A stretch of DNA of 64,000 nucleotides from Bradyrhizobium sp. 141. Lineage in GTDB: Bacteria > Pseudomonadota > Alphaproteobacteria > Rhizobiales > Xanthobacteraceae. Location: assembly GCF_023074055.1 (NCBI RefSeq), contig NZ_JADPKR010000026.1, forward strand, positions 1-64,000, in the 5' to 3' direction. The notes under the pieces were generated by a model. It was given only the letters and a program-made list of their open reading frames with translations, was not told the origin of the DNA and searched no databases. The translations under genes were made by a program, and so were the position numbers. Below, piece by piece: positions 53,019 through 62,041 of this stretch (its first letter is position 1; every line of letters begins with the position of its first letter).

Positions 53019-53966
53019 TTAGTCGGATTGGGCGAACATCTCGACCAGGGTCTCGCGCAGCCAGCGCTGCGCCGGGACGGTGTCGTTGCGCTGGTGCCAG
53101 AACAGGCTGACGATGCGCGGCGGCGCGCGAAGCGGAAGCGGCATGGCGTGCAGGAACGGCGCGTGCCGGGATTGCGAGCGCAAATCGCTCGGCAGCACGG
53201 CGATCAGGTCGGACTGGCGCACGACTTCGTAAGCGGCGCTGTAGTGATTGACCGTCGCGACCAGGTTGCGCGACAGCCCGCGCGAGGCAAGGAAGAGATC
53301 GTAGGACGGCAGGGTCTTGCCGGCGAGGCTCACATCGACATGCCCTGCGCTCAGGAAGCTGCGCGTGCCGAGCCGCTTCTGTGCGGCGAGCGGATGGCCG
53401 CGCCGCATGAAGCAGGCGTAGTCGACCGTCCACAGCGAACGCGAGCGGATGGCGGCCGGCTGCTGCGCTTCGTTGACATAGACGCTCAGCACGCAGTCCA
53501 CCCTGTTGCCCTCGAGCTGATCGGCGATCTCGAGGATCGTGTTGGGGACGGTATGGACGCGCGCCTTGGGCGCGATCTTGCCGAAATGACCCAGCAGATT
53601 CGGCATCACCAGCGAGGCGACGTAGTCCGACATCGACAGGCTGAACTCGGTCTGCGCGCGGCGCGGATCGAACACCTGCTCGTCAAGCGCGCCGCGGACG
53701 GTTTCGAGCGCCTCGCCGATCGGCTCCCACAACACCACCGCGCGCTGGGTCGGTCGGATGCCGGTGCCGGACCTGACGAACAGGGGATCGCCGAGCGCGT
53801 CGCGCAGGCGCGCGAGTGCGTTGCTGACGGCCGGCTGCGTCATGAGCAGCGCGTTCGCGGCGCGCGTGACGCTGCCCTCGGTCATCAGGGCTTCGAAGAC
53901 CTTGAGCAGGTTGAGGTCGAGCGATCGGAACGACAGAACATTCACCGTGGTGATGTATGGGATCAC
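53019..53966 (-). CDS. LysR-family transcriptional regulator
   Basis: A 315-residue LysR protein: N-terminal winged HTH (FRSLDLNLLKVFEALMTEGSVTRAANALLMTQPAVSNALARLRDALGD-type helices) and a periplasmic-binding-fold effector domain. Start is GTG at 53966, but a second GTG at 53945 (VNVLSFRSLDLNLL) matches usual LysR length better. It is divergent from the MFS operon, with a perfect T-N11-A inverted repeat between, so it very likely controls that operon and itself in response to its substrate. Confidence 0.92.
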   Translation of the reverse strand: MIPYITTVNVLSFRSLDLNLLKVFEALMTEGSVTRAANALLMTQPAVSNALARLRDALGDPLFVRSGTGIRPTQRAVVLWEPIGEALETVRGALDEQVFDPRRAQTEFSLSMSDYVASLVMPNLLGHFGKIAPKARVHTVPNTILEIADQLEGNRVDCVLSVYVNEAQQPAAIRSRSLWTVDYACFMRRGHPLAAQKRLGTRSFLSAGHVDVSLAGKTLPSYDLFLASRGLSRNLVATVNHYSAAYEVVRQSDLIAVLPSDLRSQSRHAPFLHAMPLPLRAPPRIVSLFWHQRNDTVPAQRWLRETLVEMFAQSD

Positions 53967-53967
53967 G

Positions 53968-53988
53968 ATTATAAATTATGACGATAAT
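53968..53988. promoter_or_regulatory. LysR-type T-N11-A operator
   Basis: ATTAT at 53968-53972, 11-base spacer, ATAAT at 53984-53988: a perfect inverted pair in an otherwise GC-rich stretch, between the divergent regulator and transporter genes. This is the classic LysR recognition box. Binding is inferred, not shown. Confidence 0.7.
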
Positions 53989-54055
53989 ATCTCTTTGTCT
54001 ATGGTTCCCCTAGGGACACTGCGGATGCCGGTCCGCCGGACTGAGGGGGACTTTG

Positions 54056-55414
54056 ATGTCGATGATCTCGGCGCGCATAGAGCGCCTGCCATTCGCGCGC
54101 TTCCACACGCATCTCCTGTTGATGGGTGGGCTCGGCTACATGTTCGACGCGATGGACGCGGCCGTGCTGGCGTTCATCCTGCCGGTGCTGCGTACGGCCT
54201 GGAATCTGACAAGCGTGCAGATCGGCGTGCTTGGCAGCAGCACCTATATCGGCTTCCTGTTCGGCGCGTTGCTGGCGGGTACGCTCGGCGACCTCATCGG
54301 CCGCCGCGCGGTGATGATGTCGGCGCTGGCGCTGTATTGTGCCGCATCGATCGTCAGCGCGGCCGTGGACAGCTGGTCGTCGTTCTTCGCCGCCCGCGTC
54401 GTCGCCGGCATGGGCACCGGCGCCGAGAGCGCGATCATCGCGCCTTATCTCGCCGAGTTCGTGGCGCGGCGCTTCCGCGGCAGCTTCACCGGCGCGCTGG
54501 CCGGCTTCTTCTCTTTCGGCTTCGTCGCGGCGGCCTTGCTCGGCTACTTCATCGTTCCCGCCTATGAGAACGGCTGGCGCATCGTGCTGGTCATCACCGC
54601 AGTGCCGGTCGTCATGCTGCTGTGGTGGCGCAGGGCGCTGCCGGAATCGCCGCGTTGGCTGGAAAGCCGCGGCCGGGTGAAGGAAGCCGAAGCGGTATTG
54701 GATAAGATCGAAGCCGGCTTCGCACGCCAAGGGCATGTGTTGCCGCAGCCGGTCGTCGATGCGGTCAGCGCGCCCGCCGCCGGGGGGACGCTGCTTGCCA
54801 ATTTCGCGGCGCTGCTCGCCGGCCGGCAGGCGCGCATTACCATCATGACCTGGATCATGTGGCTTGCGATCACCTTCAGCTATTATTCCTTCTTCGTCTG
54901 GATCCCCGGCTTGCTGGTCCAGAACGGCATGAGCATCACCAAGAGCTTCGCCTATTCGATCGCGATCTATTGCGCGCAGATTCCCGGCTATTTCAGCGCC
55001 GCCTGGTTCAACGAGCGCATCGGCCGACAGGCGACCATTGCGTCCTACATGGTGCTCGGCGGCGTCAGCGCGCTCGGGCTCGCCTTCGCGCAAAGCGACC
55101 AGCACATCATGGTCGCGGGGATCTTGCTGTCGTTCTTCATGAACGGCACCTATGCCGGCGTCTATGCCTATACGGCGGAGGTGTTCCCGACGCCGGTGCG
55201 AACCACCGGCGCCGGCCTTGCTTCGGCGATCGGCCGCATCGGCGCGATCGTCTCGCCGATCCTGGTCGGCTATCTCTATCCCAATTTCGGCTTCGCCGGC
55301 GTGTTCGGCCTGACGACCAGCGTGCTGCTGATCGGAGCGCTCACCGTCGTGGTGATGGGGGTGCCGACGCGCGGCCGTTCGCTGGAAGACATTGCGGCGG
55401 GTGAGGTCGCATGA
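54056..55414 (+). CDS. MFS metabolite:H+ symporter
   Basis: A 452-residue transporter with twelve helices. GYMFDAMDAAVLAFILPVL opens helix 1, GDLIGRRAVMM is the loop 2-3 signature, and ALPESPRWLESRGR the loop 6-7 motif of the sugar/metabolite symporter branch that includes aromatic-acid carriers. It should import an acidic or aromatic substrate with protons. I start at ATG 54056 (GAGGGGGACTTTG upstream); a TTG three bases earlier is in frame. First gene of a MFS-GAF-amidohydrolase operon. Confidence 0.92.
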   Translation: MSMISARIERLPFARFHTHLLLMGGLGYMFDAMDAAVLAFILPVLRTAWNLTSVQIGVLGSSTYIGFLFGALLAGTLGDLIGRRAVMMSALALYCAASIVSAAVDSWSSFFAARVVAGMGTGAESAIIAPYLAEFVARRFRGSFTGALAGFFSFGFVAAALLGYFIVPAYENGWRIVLVITAVPVVMLLWWRRALPESPRWLESRGRVKEAEAVLDKIEAGFARQGHVLPQPVVDAVSAPAAGGTLLANFAALLAGRQARITIMTWIMWLAITFSYYSFFVWIPGLLVQNGMSITKSFAYSIAIYCAQIPGYFSAAWFNERIGRQATIASYMVLGGVSALGLAFAQSDQHIMVAGILLSFFMNGTYAGVYAYTAEVFPTPVRTTGAGLASAIGRIGAIVSPILVGYLYPNFGFAGVFGLTTSVLLIGALTVVVMGVPTRGRSLEDIAAGEVA

Positions 55415-55908
55415 GGCAAACGACACGCCGAGCCGATCCGCTGCTCGGCGCGGTGGCGGCGGCGCAGGGCAGGGCGGATCAGCCGGACGCCCTGTTCTCG
55501 GCGCTGGATCACGCCTTGAAGTCGGCGATCGGGCACAAGCTGTTCACGATCCTGACCTATGACGACGATAGCGGGGAAGCGGCGCGGATCTATTCCAATC
55601 TCCCCGGACCTTACCCGACGGGCGGGCGCAAGCGCCTGACGCCGGGACCGTGGACCGAGGCTGTGCTCGACCGCGGCGAGGCCTATATCGGCCGTACCAG
55701 GGACGATCTGCGCAGCGTGTTTCCCGATCACGAATTGATCGCCTCACTCGGCTGCGAGAGTGTGCTCAACATGCCCGTGCGCTGGCGGGGACGCACGCTC
55801 GGTTCGCTCAACCTGCTTCATGAGGCGGGCTGGTACGGCGCGGACGATGTCGCCGCGTGCCTTCCCTTCGCCCAGCTCGCATTGCCCGCGCTGCTCACAC
55901 AGTCCTGA
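55411..55908 (+). CDS. Stand-alone GAF domain protein
   Basis: A 165-residue protein consisting essentially of one GAF domain: LFTILTYDDDSGEAARIYSNLP, then LNMPVRWRGRTLGSLNLLHEAGWY at the ligand-facing beta-sheet. It has no output domain. The start ATGA overlaps the stop of the transporter by four bases, so the two are translationally coupled. It might bind the imported substrate or its product; possibly a small-molecule enzyme of the free methionine-(R)-sulfoxide reductase type, but the needed catalytic Cys pattern is not evident. Confidence 0.8.
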   Translation: MRQTTRRADPLLGAVAAAQGRADQPDALFSALDHALKSAIGHKLFTILTYDDDSGEAARIYSNLPGPYPTGGRKRLTPGPWTEAVLDRGEAYIGRTRDDLRSVFPDHELIASLGCESVLNMPVRWRGRTLGSLNLLHEAGWYGADDVAACLPFAQLALPALLTQS

Positions 55909-55925
55909 CCGGACAGGAAACGACC

Positions 55926-57173
55926 ATGCCCACCACACTCTTCAAGAACGCCGCTCTGCTCGATCCGCTTCAGCCGGATTTGCTGGAGGGCCATCACGTG
56001 CTGGTCGAGGACGATGTGATCAAGGAGGTCTCGGACCAGCCGCTCCAGGCCTCGGCCGACCGGACCATCGACCTGAACGGCAAGACGCTGATGCCCGGCC
56101 TGATCGACCTGCATGTGCATGCGGTGGCGGTCGAGCTCAATCTGGCGCAGCAGGTGCACATGCCGAACGTGCTGGTGACGCTGCGCTCGACGCTGCTGCT
56201 GCGCGGCATGCTGCGCCGTGGCTTCACCACGGTCCGCGATGCCGGCGGCGCCGGCCACGCGCTGAAGCAGGCGATCGAGACCGGCCTGACCGACGGGCCG
56301 CGGCTGTTCGTCTCCGGCCGCGCGCTGAGCCAGACCGGCGGCCACGGCGATATGCGGGCGCGCTCGGATTATCTCGCCAGCGACGCGCCGTGCCCATGTT
56401 GCGTGCGCGTCGGCGCGCTGGCGCGCGTCGCTGACGGCGTCGACGGCGTGCGCAGGGCGGTGCGCGAGGAGCTGCAGATGGGCGCCGATCAGATCAAGAT
56501 CATGGCGTCCGGTGGCGTTGCCTCACCGACCGACCCGGTCGGCGCCTTTGGCTATTCCGAGGACGAAATCCGTGCCATCGTCGAGGAGGCGCGCGGGCGC
56601 CAGACCTATGTGCTGGCCCATGCCTACACCGCTGCCGCCATCGAGCGCGCGGTTCGGTGCGGCGTGCGCACCATCGAGCACGGCAATCTGGTCGATGCGC
56701 CGACCGCGCGCCTGATGGCCGAGAAGGGCGCCTATGTGGTGCCGACGCTCGTCACCTATGAGGCGCTCGCTAACGAAGGCGCGCAATATGGCCTGCCGCC
56801 GGAGAGCGTGGCCAAGATTGCCGATGTCCGCGACGCCGGCCTTCGCTCGCTCGCGATCTATCGCGACGCCAGCGTCAAGATGGGCTTCGGCAGCGACCTC
56901 CTTGGACCCTCCCAACGCCTTCAGAGCGACGAATTCCGCATCCGCGCCGAGATTCTCGGCCCGCGCGCCGTCATCGCCAGCGCGACATTGATCGGCGCCG
57001 AGGTGCTGGGCATGGAAGGCAAGCTCGGCCGGATCCTGCCCGGGGCCATCGCCGACCTGCTGGTGGTCGACGGCAATCCGCTGCGCGATGTGGCCTGCCT
57101 GCTCGGCCAGGGCGAGCGCATTCCAATGGCGATGAAGGCAGGCAAGGTCCAGTTCGACAGGCTGAGCGCGTAG
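55926..57173 (+). CDS. Amidohydrolase family protein
   Basis: A 415-residue metal-dependent amidohydrolase. DLHVHAV gives the HxH pair; KIMASGGV the Lys carbamate position; LAHAYT and IEHGN the next two His; and GFGSD the catalytic Asp. It belongs to the imidazolonepropionase/Xaa-Pro dipeptidase-like branch and hydrolyses an amide, ring or dipeptide. The start at ATG 55926 follows GACAGGAAACG, 17 bases after the GAF stop, so it is the third gene of the operon. A cluster of Cys (APCPCCVR) is unusual for the family. Confidence 0.92.
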   Translation: MPTTLFKNAALLDPLQPDLLEGHHVLVEDDVIKEVSDQPLQASADRTIDLNGKTLMPGLIDLHVHAVAVELNLAQQVHMPNVLVTLRSTLLLRGMLRRGFTTVRDAGGAGHALKQAIETGLTDGPRLFVSGRALSQTGGHGDMRARSDYLASDAPCPCCVRVGALARVADGVDGVRRAVREELQMGADQIKIMASGGVASPTDPVGAFGYSEDEIRAIVEEARGRQTYVLAHAYTAAAIERAVRCGVRTIEHGNLVDAPTARLMAEKGAYVVPTLVTYEALANEGAQYGLPPESVAKIADVRDAGLRSLAIYRDASVKMGFGSDLLGPSQRLQSDEFRIRAEILGPRAVIASATLIGAEVLGMEGKLGRILPGAIADLLVVDGNPLRDVACLLGQGERIPMAMKAGKVQFDRLSA

Positions 57174-57207
57174 CTAGCGCCGCCCCCATCGCCTGCGCCG
57201 ATGCATC

Positions 57208-58188
57208 CTATTTCGAGATGCGCACGACCATCTTGCCGAGCGCTCCGCGCGTCTGCATGGTCCTGAACGCTTCCCGGAAATCGTCCAGCGCGAAAACGCG
57301 GCCGACCACAGGCTTCAGCTGGCCATCGGCGAGCCAGCCCGTCAGCTCCGACATCAGGCGCTTCTGCAACTCGGGCTCGCGCGTTGGAATCTGCGCGAGG
57401 TCGACACCGAGCAGAGCGCCGCCTTTGAGCAGCGGCAGATTGAACGGCAGCGCGGGAATGGCGCCGGCGGCAAAGCCGACCACGAGATGGCGCCCGCGCC
57501 AGGCGATGGATCGAAACGCCTGTACCGAGATATCGCCTCCAACGGGGTCGAAGATCACGTCGGCACCATGTCCGCCCGTCAACTCCTTGAACCTGTCGCG
57601 CCAGTCGGCCTGCGTATAATCAATCACTGCGTCGGCGCCGTGCGCCTGCGTGAATTCGCGCTTCTCCGGTGTCGATGCCGCTGCGATCACGCGCGCGCCG
57701 AGGAGCTTGCCGATCTGGACGGCCGCGATTCCGGTTCCGCCGGCCGCACCCAGCACCAGGAGCTGCTCGCCTGCGACCAGCATGGCGCGGGCGCTCAGCG
57801 CATAGAGCGCGGTCAAATAGTTGGCGCGAAACGAGGCGGCGACCTCGGCCGCAACGCCGTCGGGCAGCGGATAGACTGCTTCGGGCGTGACGACGATCTC
57901 TTCAGCAAGCGCGCCTGACCGCGTCATGCCCATCACGCGCATGCCGGGTTGATAGCCGCCGGGCGCGCCGGGAGCTTCCTGGACCACCCCCGCGAACTCC
58001 GTTCCCGGAATGAAGGGCAGGGGATCCTTGGTCTGATAACGTCCCTCGATCTTCAAACCGTCGACAAAGCCGATCCCGGCGGCTTCCACGCGGATGCGCA
58101 ATTGCCCCGGCTCCATCGACGGGGGCGGGATGTCCTTCAGTTCGATCTGATCGATGGTTGCGTATTGCTCGACGACGACGGCTTTCAT
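57208..58188 (-). CDS. NADPH:quinone oxidoreductase-type zinc-less MDR protein
   Basis: A 326-residue medium-chain reductase lacking the structural-zinc Cys cluster, so in the quinone oxidoreductase branch. PGTEFAGVVQEAP is the GroES-like domain and LLVLGAAGGTGIAAVQIGKLLGARVIAAAST the NADPH-binding Rossmann start. GGHGADVIFDPVGGD is the C-terminal conserved run. It reduces quinones or alpha,beta-unsaturated carbonyls. Convergent with the amidohydrolase (34 bases between stops), so it may act on related metabolites. Confidence 0.9.
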   Translation of the reverse strand: MKAVVVEQYATIDQIELKDIPPPSMEPGQLRIRVEAAGIGFVDGLKIEGRYQTKDPLPFIPGTEFAGVVQEAPGAPGGYQPGMRVMGMTRSGALAEEIVVTPEAVYPLPDGVAAEVAASFRANYLTALYALSARAMLVAGEQLLVLGAAGGTGIAAVQIGKLLGARVIAAASTPEKREFTQAHGADAVIDYTQADWRDRFKELTGGHGADVIFDPVGGDISVQAFRSIAWRGRHLVVGFAAGAIPALPFNLPLLKGGALLGVDLAQIPTREPELQKRLMSELTGWLADGQLKPVVGRVFALDDFREAFRTMQTRGALGKMVVRISK

Positions 58189-58244
58189 GTCGGACCTCTG
58201 TTGTTCCAGTTATCCTGACAGGTCCCGAGACTAATCTCTTGTGT

Positions 58245-60299
58245 CTACCGCCACATCCCGCGCATCCGCGCCCCGATGTCGATCTTGGGCCCCTGCGCCG
58301 CAGCGCGCGCGGCGCCCGCGGCGGCCTTCGGCCAAGCGGTGCGCTCGAACAGATGGACCAGCTGCTCCGGGATGAAGCGGGTGCGCGAGGCGTAGACGTG
58401 GCGGTCGCCCTTGGCGGCCTGGCCGTGGGTGAAGAAGCGCTGGGGCACGACGAGGTGCAGATCGTCCTTGGCGCGCGTCATCGCGACGTAGAGCAGGCGG
58501 CGTTCCTCCTCGAGCTCGGCGCTGGTGCCGGCGCCGAGATCGGACGGCATGCAGCCGTCGACGACGTTGAGCACGAACACCGATTTCCACTCCTGGCCCT
58601 TGGCCGAGTGGATGGTGGAGAGGATCAGATAGTCCTCGTCGCGCAAGGGCGGACCGGATTTGTCGCTGGTCGCATCCGGCGGATCGAGCGTCAGCTCGGT
58701 CAGGAATTTTTGGCGCGAGGCATAGCCGCTCGCGATCTGCTCGAGCTGCATCAGATCGGCGCGCCGGGTCTCGGAATCCTCGTGGATGCGATCGAGATGC
58801 GGTTCGTACCAGAGCCGCACGCGCTCGAGATCAACAGGCCATTCCGAATAGCGCAGGTTCTCGACCGTGCGGACGAAGTCGGTCCAGTCCGCGCCGGTGC
58901 GTGGCGGCACCGGCAGCTGGCCGAGCGCGGCGAGCGGATCGGTGCTTTCCGCCATCTGGTCGAGCACGCGCTGCGCGGTCGCAGGGCCGATGCCCGGCAA
59001 CAGGTGCAGGATGCGGAAACCGGCGACGCGGTCGCGCGGATTCTCGGCAAAGCGCAGCAGCGCCAGCACGTCCTTGACGTGCGCGGCGTCCAGGAATTTC
59101 AGTCCGCCAAATTTCACGAACGGAATGTTGCGGCGGGTCAGCTCGATTTCGAGCGGGCCGGAATGCGAGGACGTCCGGAACAGCACCGCCTGGTGCTTCA
59201 GCAGCGCGCCTTGCTCACGGTTCGCCAGCACCTCTTCGACGATGTAGCGCGCCTGATCGGCCTCGTCGTGCACGGTGACGAGCTGCGGTTTGTGCGCGGC
59301 GGCGCGGTCGGTCCAGAGGTTCTTGGTGAAACGCTCGCGCGCGAGGCCAATGACGCCGTTGGCCGCCGCCAGCACCGCTTGCGTCGAGCGGTAATTGCGG
59401 TCGAGCGTGATCATCTCGGCGCGGGGCGAGAAGCTCTGCGGGAAGTCCAGGATGTTGCGCACGGTGGCGGCACGGAACGAGTAGATCGACTGGGCGTCGT
59501 CGCCGACCACGGTGAGCCCGCGACCGTCGGGCTTCAGCGCCAGCAGGATCGAGGATTGCAGGCGGTTGGTGTCCTGGTATTCGTCGACCAGCACGTGGTC
59601 GAAGCGGCCGCCGATCTCGTTAGCGATCAGGGTATCGCTCATCATCTGCGACCAGTAGAGCAGGAGGTCGTCGTAATCGAGCACGTGCTGCGCCTGCTTG
59701 GCCTCGACATAAGCCGCGAACAGGCCTTTCAGCTCGGATGCCCAGCCTGCGCACCAGGGATAGTGCTGCCCCAGCACCTTCTCGATCTCCAACTCGGCGT
59801 TGACGCAGCGCGAGTAGATCGAAAGACACGTGCCCTTGGCCGGAAATCGGCTCTCGGTCTTCGACAGGCCGCGCTCGTGCCGGACCAGGTTCATCAGGTC
59901 GGCGGAATCCTCGCGGTCGTGGATGGTGAAGGCAGGATCGAGGCCGATCCGCTCGGCATATTCGCGCAAGAGACGCGCGCCGATGCCGTGGAAGGTGCCG
60001 GCCCAGCTGAGCGCATCGCGCATGATCGCGGCGTTGTTCTCGCCCAGCACCTTGCGGGCGATGCGCTCGACCCGTCCGGCCATTTCGGCCGCGGCGCGGC
60101 GGGAAAACGTCATTAGCAGTATGCGGCGCGGATCGGCGCCGGCGACGATCAGATGCGCGACGCGGTGGGCCAGCGTATTGGTCTTGCCGGAGCCTGCTCC
60201 TGCAATGACGAGCAGGGGGCCGCCCACGGCGCCCTCGGCCACGCCATGCTCCACGGCGCGGCGCTGCTCCGCATTGAGCGTGTCCAGATATGTTGCCAC
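58245..60299 (-). CDS. UvrD/Rep-family ATP-dependent DNA helicase
   Basis: A 684-residue SF1A helicase from GTG 60299 (VATYLDTLNAEQRRAVEHG), with GGGGCGATT before it. Motifs in order: LLVIAGAGSGKTNTLAHR (Walker A), VLVDEYQDTN (DEYQD motif II), VGDDAQSIYSFRAA, ITLDRNYRSTQAVL, and STIHSAKGQEWKSVFVLN (motif V). The later LYVAMTRAKDDLHL is motif VI. It unwinds DNA during repair or replication restart. It is shorter than canonical UvrD, without the extra C-terminal domain, and no nuclease motif is present. Confidence 0.95.
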   Translation of the reverse strand: MATYLDTLNAEQRRAVEHGVAEGAVGGPLLVIAGAGSGKTNTLAHRVAHLIVAGADPRRILLMTFSRRAAAEMAGRVERIARKVLGENNAAIMRDALSWAGTFHGIGARLLREYAERIGLDPAFTIHDREDSADLMNLVRHERGLSKTESRFPAKGTCLSIYSRCVNAELEIEKVLGQHYPWCAGWASELKGLFAAYVEAKQAQHVLDYDDLLLYWSQMMSDTLIANEIGGRFDHVLVDEYQDTNRLQSSILLALKPDGRGLTVVGDDAQSIYSFRAATVRNILDFPQSFSPRAEMITLDRNYRSTQAVLAAANGVIGLARERFTKNLWTDRAAAHKPQLVTVHDEADQARYIVEEVLANREQGALLKHQAVLFRTSSHSGPLEIELTRRNIPFVKFGGLKFLDAAHVKDVLALLRFAENPRDRVAGFRILHLLPGIGPATAQRVLDQMAESTDPLAALGQLPVPPRTGADWTDFVRTVENLRYSEWPVDLERVRLWYEPHLDRIHEDSETRRADLMQLEQIASGYASRQKFLTELTLDPPDATSDKSGPPLRDEDYLILSTIHSAKGQEWKSVFVLNVVDGCMPSDLGAGTSAELEEERRLLYVAMTRAKDDLHLVVPQRFFTHGQAAKGDRHVYASRTRFIPEQLVHLFERTAWPKAAAGAARAAAQGPKIDIGARMRGMWR

Positions 60300-60426
60300 G
60301 AATCGCCCCGGTGAAAGGGCGAGAGTCGGCGATCCCGCCGCGAATCGCAATGCGGCTGGACGAAACCGGGTTTAGGATTTAGGGGGAAAGACGGCCCAGG
60401 GTTCCAGTCCGAAAAGTGCACCCGGC

Positions 60427-61020
60427 ATGACCGAGCTCAAGCCCGACCAGTTCGAGATGCGGCGGCTGGAATCGCTCAGCAACACCATTTTCGGTGTCGC
60501 CATGACGCTGCTGGCCTACGACCTGCCCAAGGCGGCGGTGTTCACCGGCGCGCCCGGCTGGAGCGACCTCGCCCATGTCTATTCCGGCAAGCTCGCCGGC
60601 TTCGCGCTCAGCTTCATCATCGCCGGCGTGTTCTGGATCAGCCATCACCGGCGGCTGGCGCGCCAGCCTGTCGGCAGCCGTGGCGCGGTGATCCTCAATC
60701 TGTTCTTCCTGCTCTCGATCGTGCTGCTGCTGCCTGTGACCAACGGCCTCTACACCAATTACGGCATGAGCAGCGCGGTCGCGGTGCTCTATGGCCTGCA
60801 CTTGACCGCGATCGCCGGCCTCAATGCCTGGCTGTGGTGGACGATCCTGGGCGGCTGGCGCCAGGAGATGATTGCCTCGCTGTTTCCGCTCCTTGTGTTC
60901 ATCCCGGGCACGATCGTGGCGGCGTTCGCGCCGCATATCGCGCCCTTCGTGTGGTTCATCGCCTTCGGCGGGCTCGTGATCCAGCGCTTCACCATCGCCC
61001 GGCCCAAGCCGGACGCGTAA
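60427..61020 (+). CDS. TMEM175-family (DUF1211) potassium channel homologue
   Basis: A 197-residue protein with six predicted helices. The start RRLESLSNTIFGVAMTLLAYDL aligns with the RxxxFSD signature that forms the K+ selectivity region of bacterial TMEM175; here FSD is replaced by LSN, keeping the Ser but losing Phe and Asp. A second, less conserved HHRRL segment follows. It may conduct a different ion or be inactive. It is separated from the convergent YciI gene by 14 bases. Confidence 0.85.
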   Translation: MTELKPDQFEMRRLESLSNTIFGVAMTLLAYDLPKAAVFTGAPGWSDLAHVYSGKLAGFALSFIIAGVFWISHHRRLARQPVGSRGAVILNLFFLLSIVLLLPVTNGLYTNYGMSSAVAVLYGLHLTAIAGLNAWLWWTILGGWRQEMIASLFPLLVFIPGTIVAAFAPHIAPFVWFIAFGGLVIQRFTIARPKPDA

Positions 61021-61034
61021 GCGCCATCTCACCC

Positions 61035-61409
61035 CTATGTCGCGCCGAACCCATCGGCCGGCACGTAAAGCTTGACCGGGCGGATTTCGTAGACCGCAGT
61101 CGGATTGACCGCACGCAGCTTCCGCGCCGCCGCGATCGCCTCCTCCTCGGTGGCGCATTCCATCAGGTGAAAGCCCAGGAGCTGCTCCTTGGTCTCGGCA
61201 AACGGGCCGTCCAGCACCATGCCCGCGCCGGGACCACGCAAGGTGCGGGCCTTTCGGGTCTCATCCAGACGGGCCGCCGGCCCGAACTGGCCGCTGGCTC
61301 TCAGGGGCGCCTGAACCTCGATGACTTTGGCCACCACTGCGGCGTCCTGCTCCGGCGTCCAGGACATGACCTCGTCTTCCACATGATAGGCCAGGATGGC
61401 GTAAAGCAT
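61035..61409 (-). CDS. YciI-like (YCII) protein
   Basis: A 124-residue protein with one dimeric alpha-beta barrel domain of the YCII family: MLYAILAYHVEDEVMSWTPEQD, and VLDGPFAETKEQLLGFHLMECATEEEAI in the middle, with the His/Asp pair expected to contact ligand. Such proteins are often near ECF sigma factors, but none is here. ATG 61409 is preceded by AACGAGGTGACG. Function unknown. Confidence 0.9.
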   Translation of the reverse strand: MLYAILAYHVEDEVMSWTPEQDAAVVAKVIEVQAPLRASGQFGPAARLDETRKARTLRGPGAGMVLDGPFAETKEQLLGFHLMECATEEEAIAAARKLRAVNPTAVYEIRPVKLYVPADGFGAT

Positions 61410-61605
61410 CGTCACCTCGTTTTTTTCTGCACAGATCCCAAGGACGCAGCACCGCAGGCGCTGCCGACAATCCCGAAGCAAAATATTGCGTGGCACGCAA
61501 GCGACGAAACCGTCCTGAAACCCGATTGCGCCCCTGCAGTGTGAACGCCGCCGGAACCGGTCGCGACTGATGACCACAACAACAAGATTTTCGCTGGAGG
61601 CGGCA

Positions 61606-61803
61606 ATGTCGGGTCATACCATCAAGATCGTTTGCAAGATCATCTGCGACGCGCGTCGGGCCGGACCATCGGAGCCTGCCGACCTGCACGACCAAAGCGG
61701 CCATCACCGCTATTACGGCAGCTCGGCCGAGAACGGCGGCGAGCGCATCGTGGAAAGCCGGCGCGGCAAGCGCCCGCGTGCGCTCGGTATCTGCGGCTTC
61801 TGA
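61606..61803 (+). CDS. Small basic protein
   Basis: A 65-residue protein from ATG 61606, behind GCTGGAGGCGGCA (excellent RBS). An in-frame ATG at 61570 is possible. Sequence MSGHTIKIVCKIICDARR, then HDQSGHHRYYGSS: strand-like first half, polar second half, three Cys. No domain recognised; composition is protein-like. Confidence 0.55.
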   Translation: MSGHTIKIVCKIICDARRAGPSEPADLHDQSGHHRYYGSSAENGGERIVESRRGKRPRALGICGF

Positions 61804-61827
61804 AGTCTTGCGAGACCGTTTTCCAAT

Positions 61828-62031
61828 ATGGATGTCCTGCAAATATCGATCGCGGCGATGCCGTTCCTGCTCGCACTGATGAGCCGGACGGGGAAGGTTA
61901 TCGTGCCGTGCCTGCTGACAAGCCTCTTCACGGTGCTGCTCGGCGCGGAGCCTCACCGCGCGGTCGTGGCCTGGTGCGTCGGCATGCTGATTGCAGCCGT
62001 GGCGTTCCGCGAGCGGCTTCGCGCGGGCTGA
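61828..62031 (+). CDS. Small two-helix membrane protein
   Basis: A 67-residue protein with two hydrophobic helices (LQISIAAMPFLLALM and VVAWCVGMLIAAVAF) separated by GKVIVPCLLTSLFTVLLGAE. No strong ribosome-binding site is visible. Probably real because of the amino-acid pattern; its role is unknown. Confidence 0.5.
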   Translation: MDVLQISIAAMPFLLALMSRTGKVIVPCLLTSLFTVLLGAEPHRAVVAWCVGMLIAAVAFRERLRAG

Positions 62032-62041
62032 CAGGCGGCCG

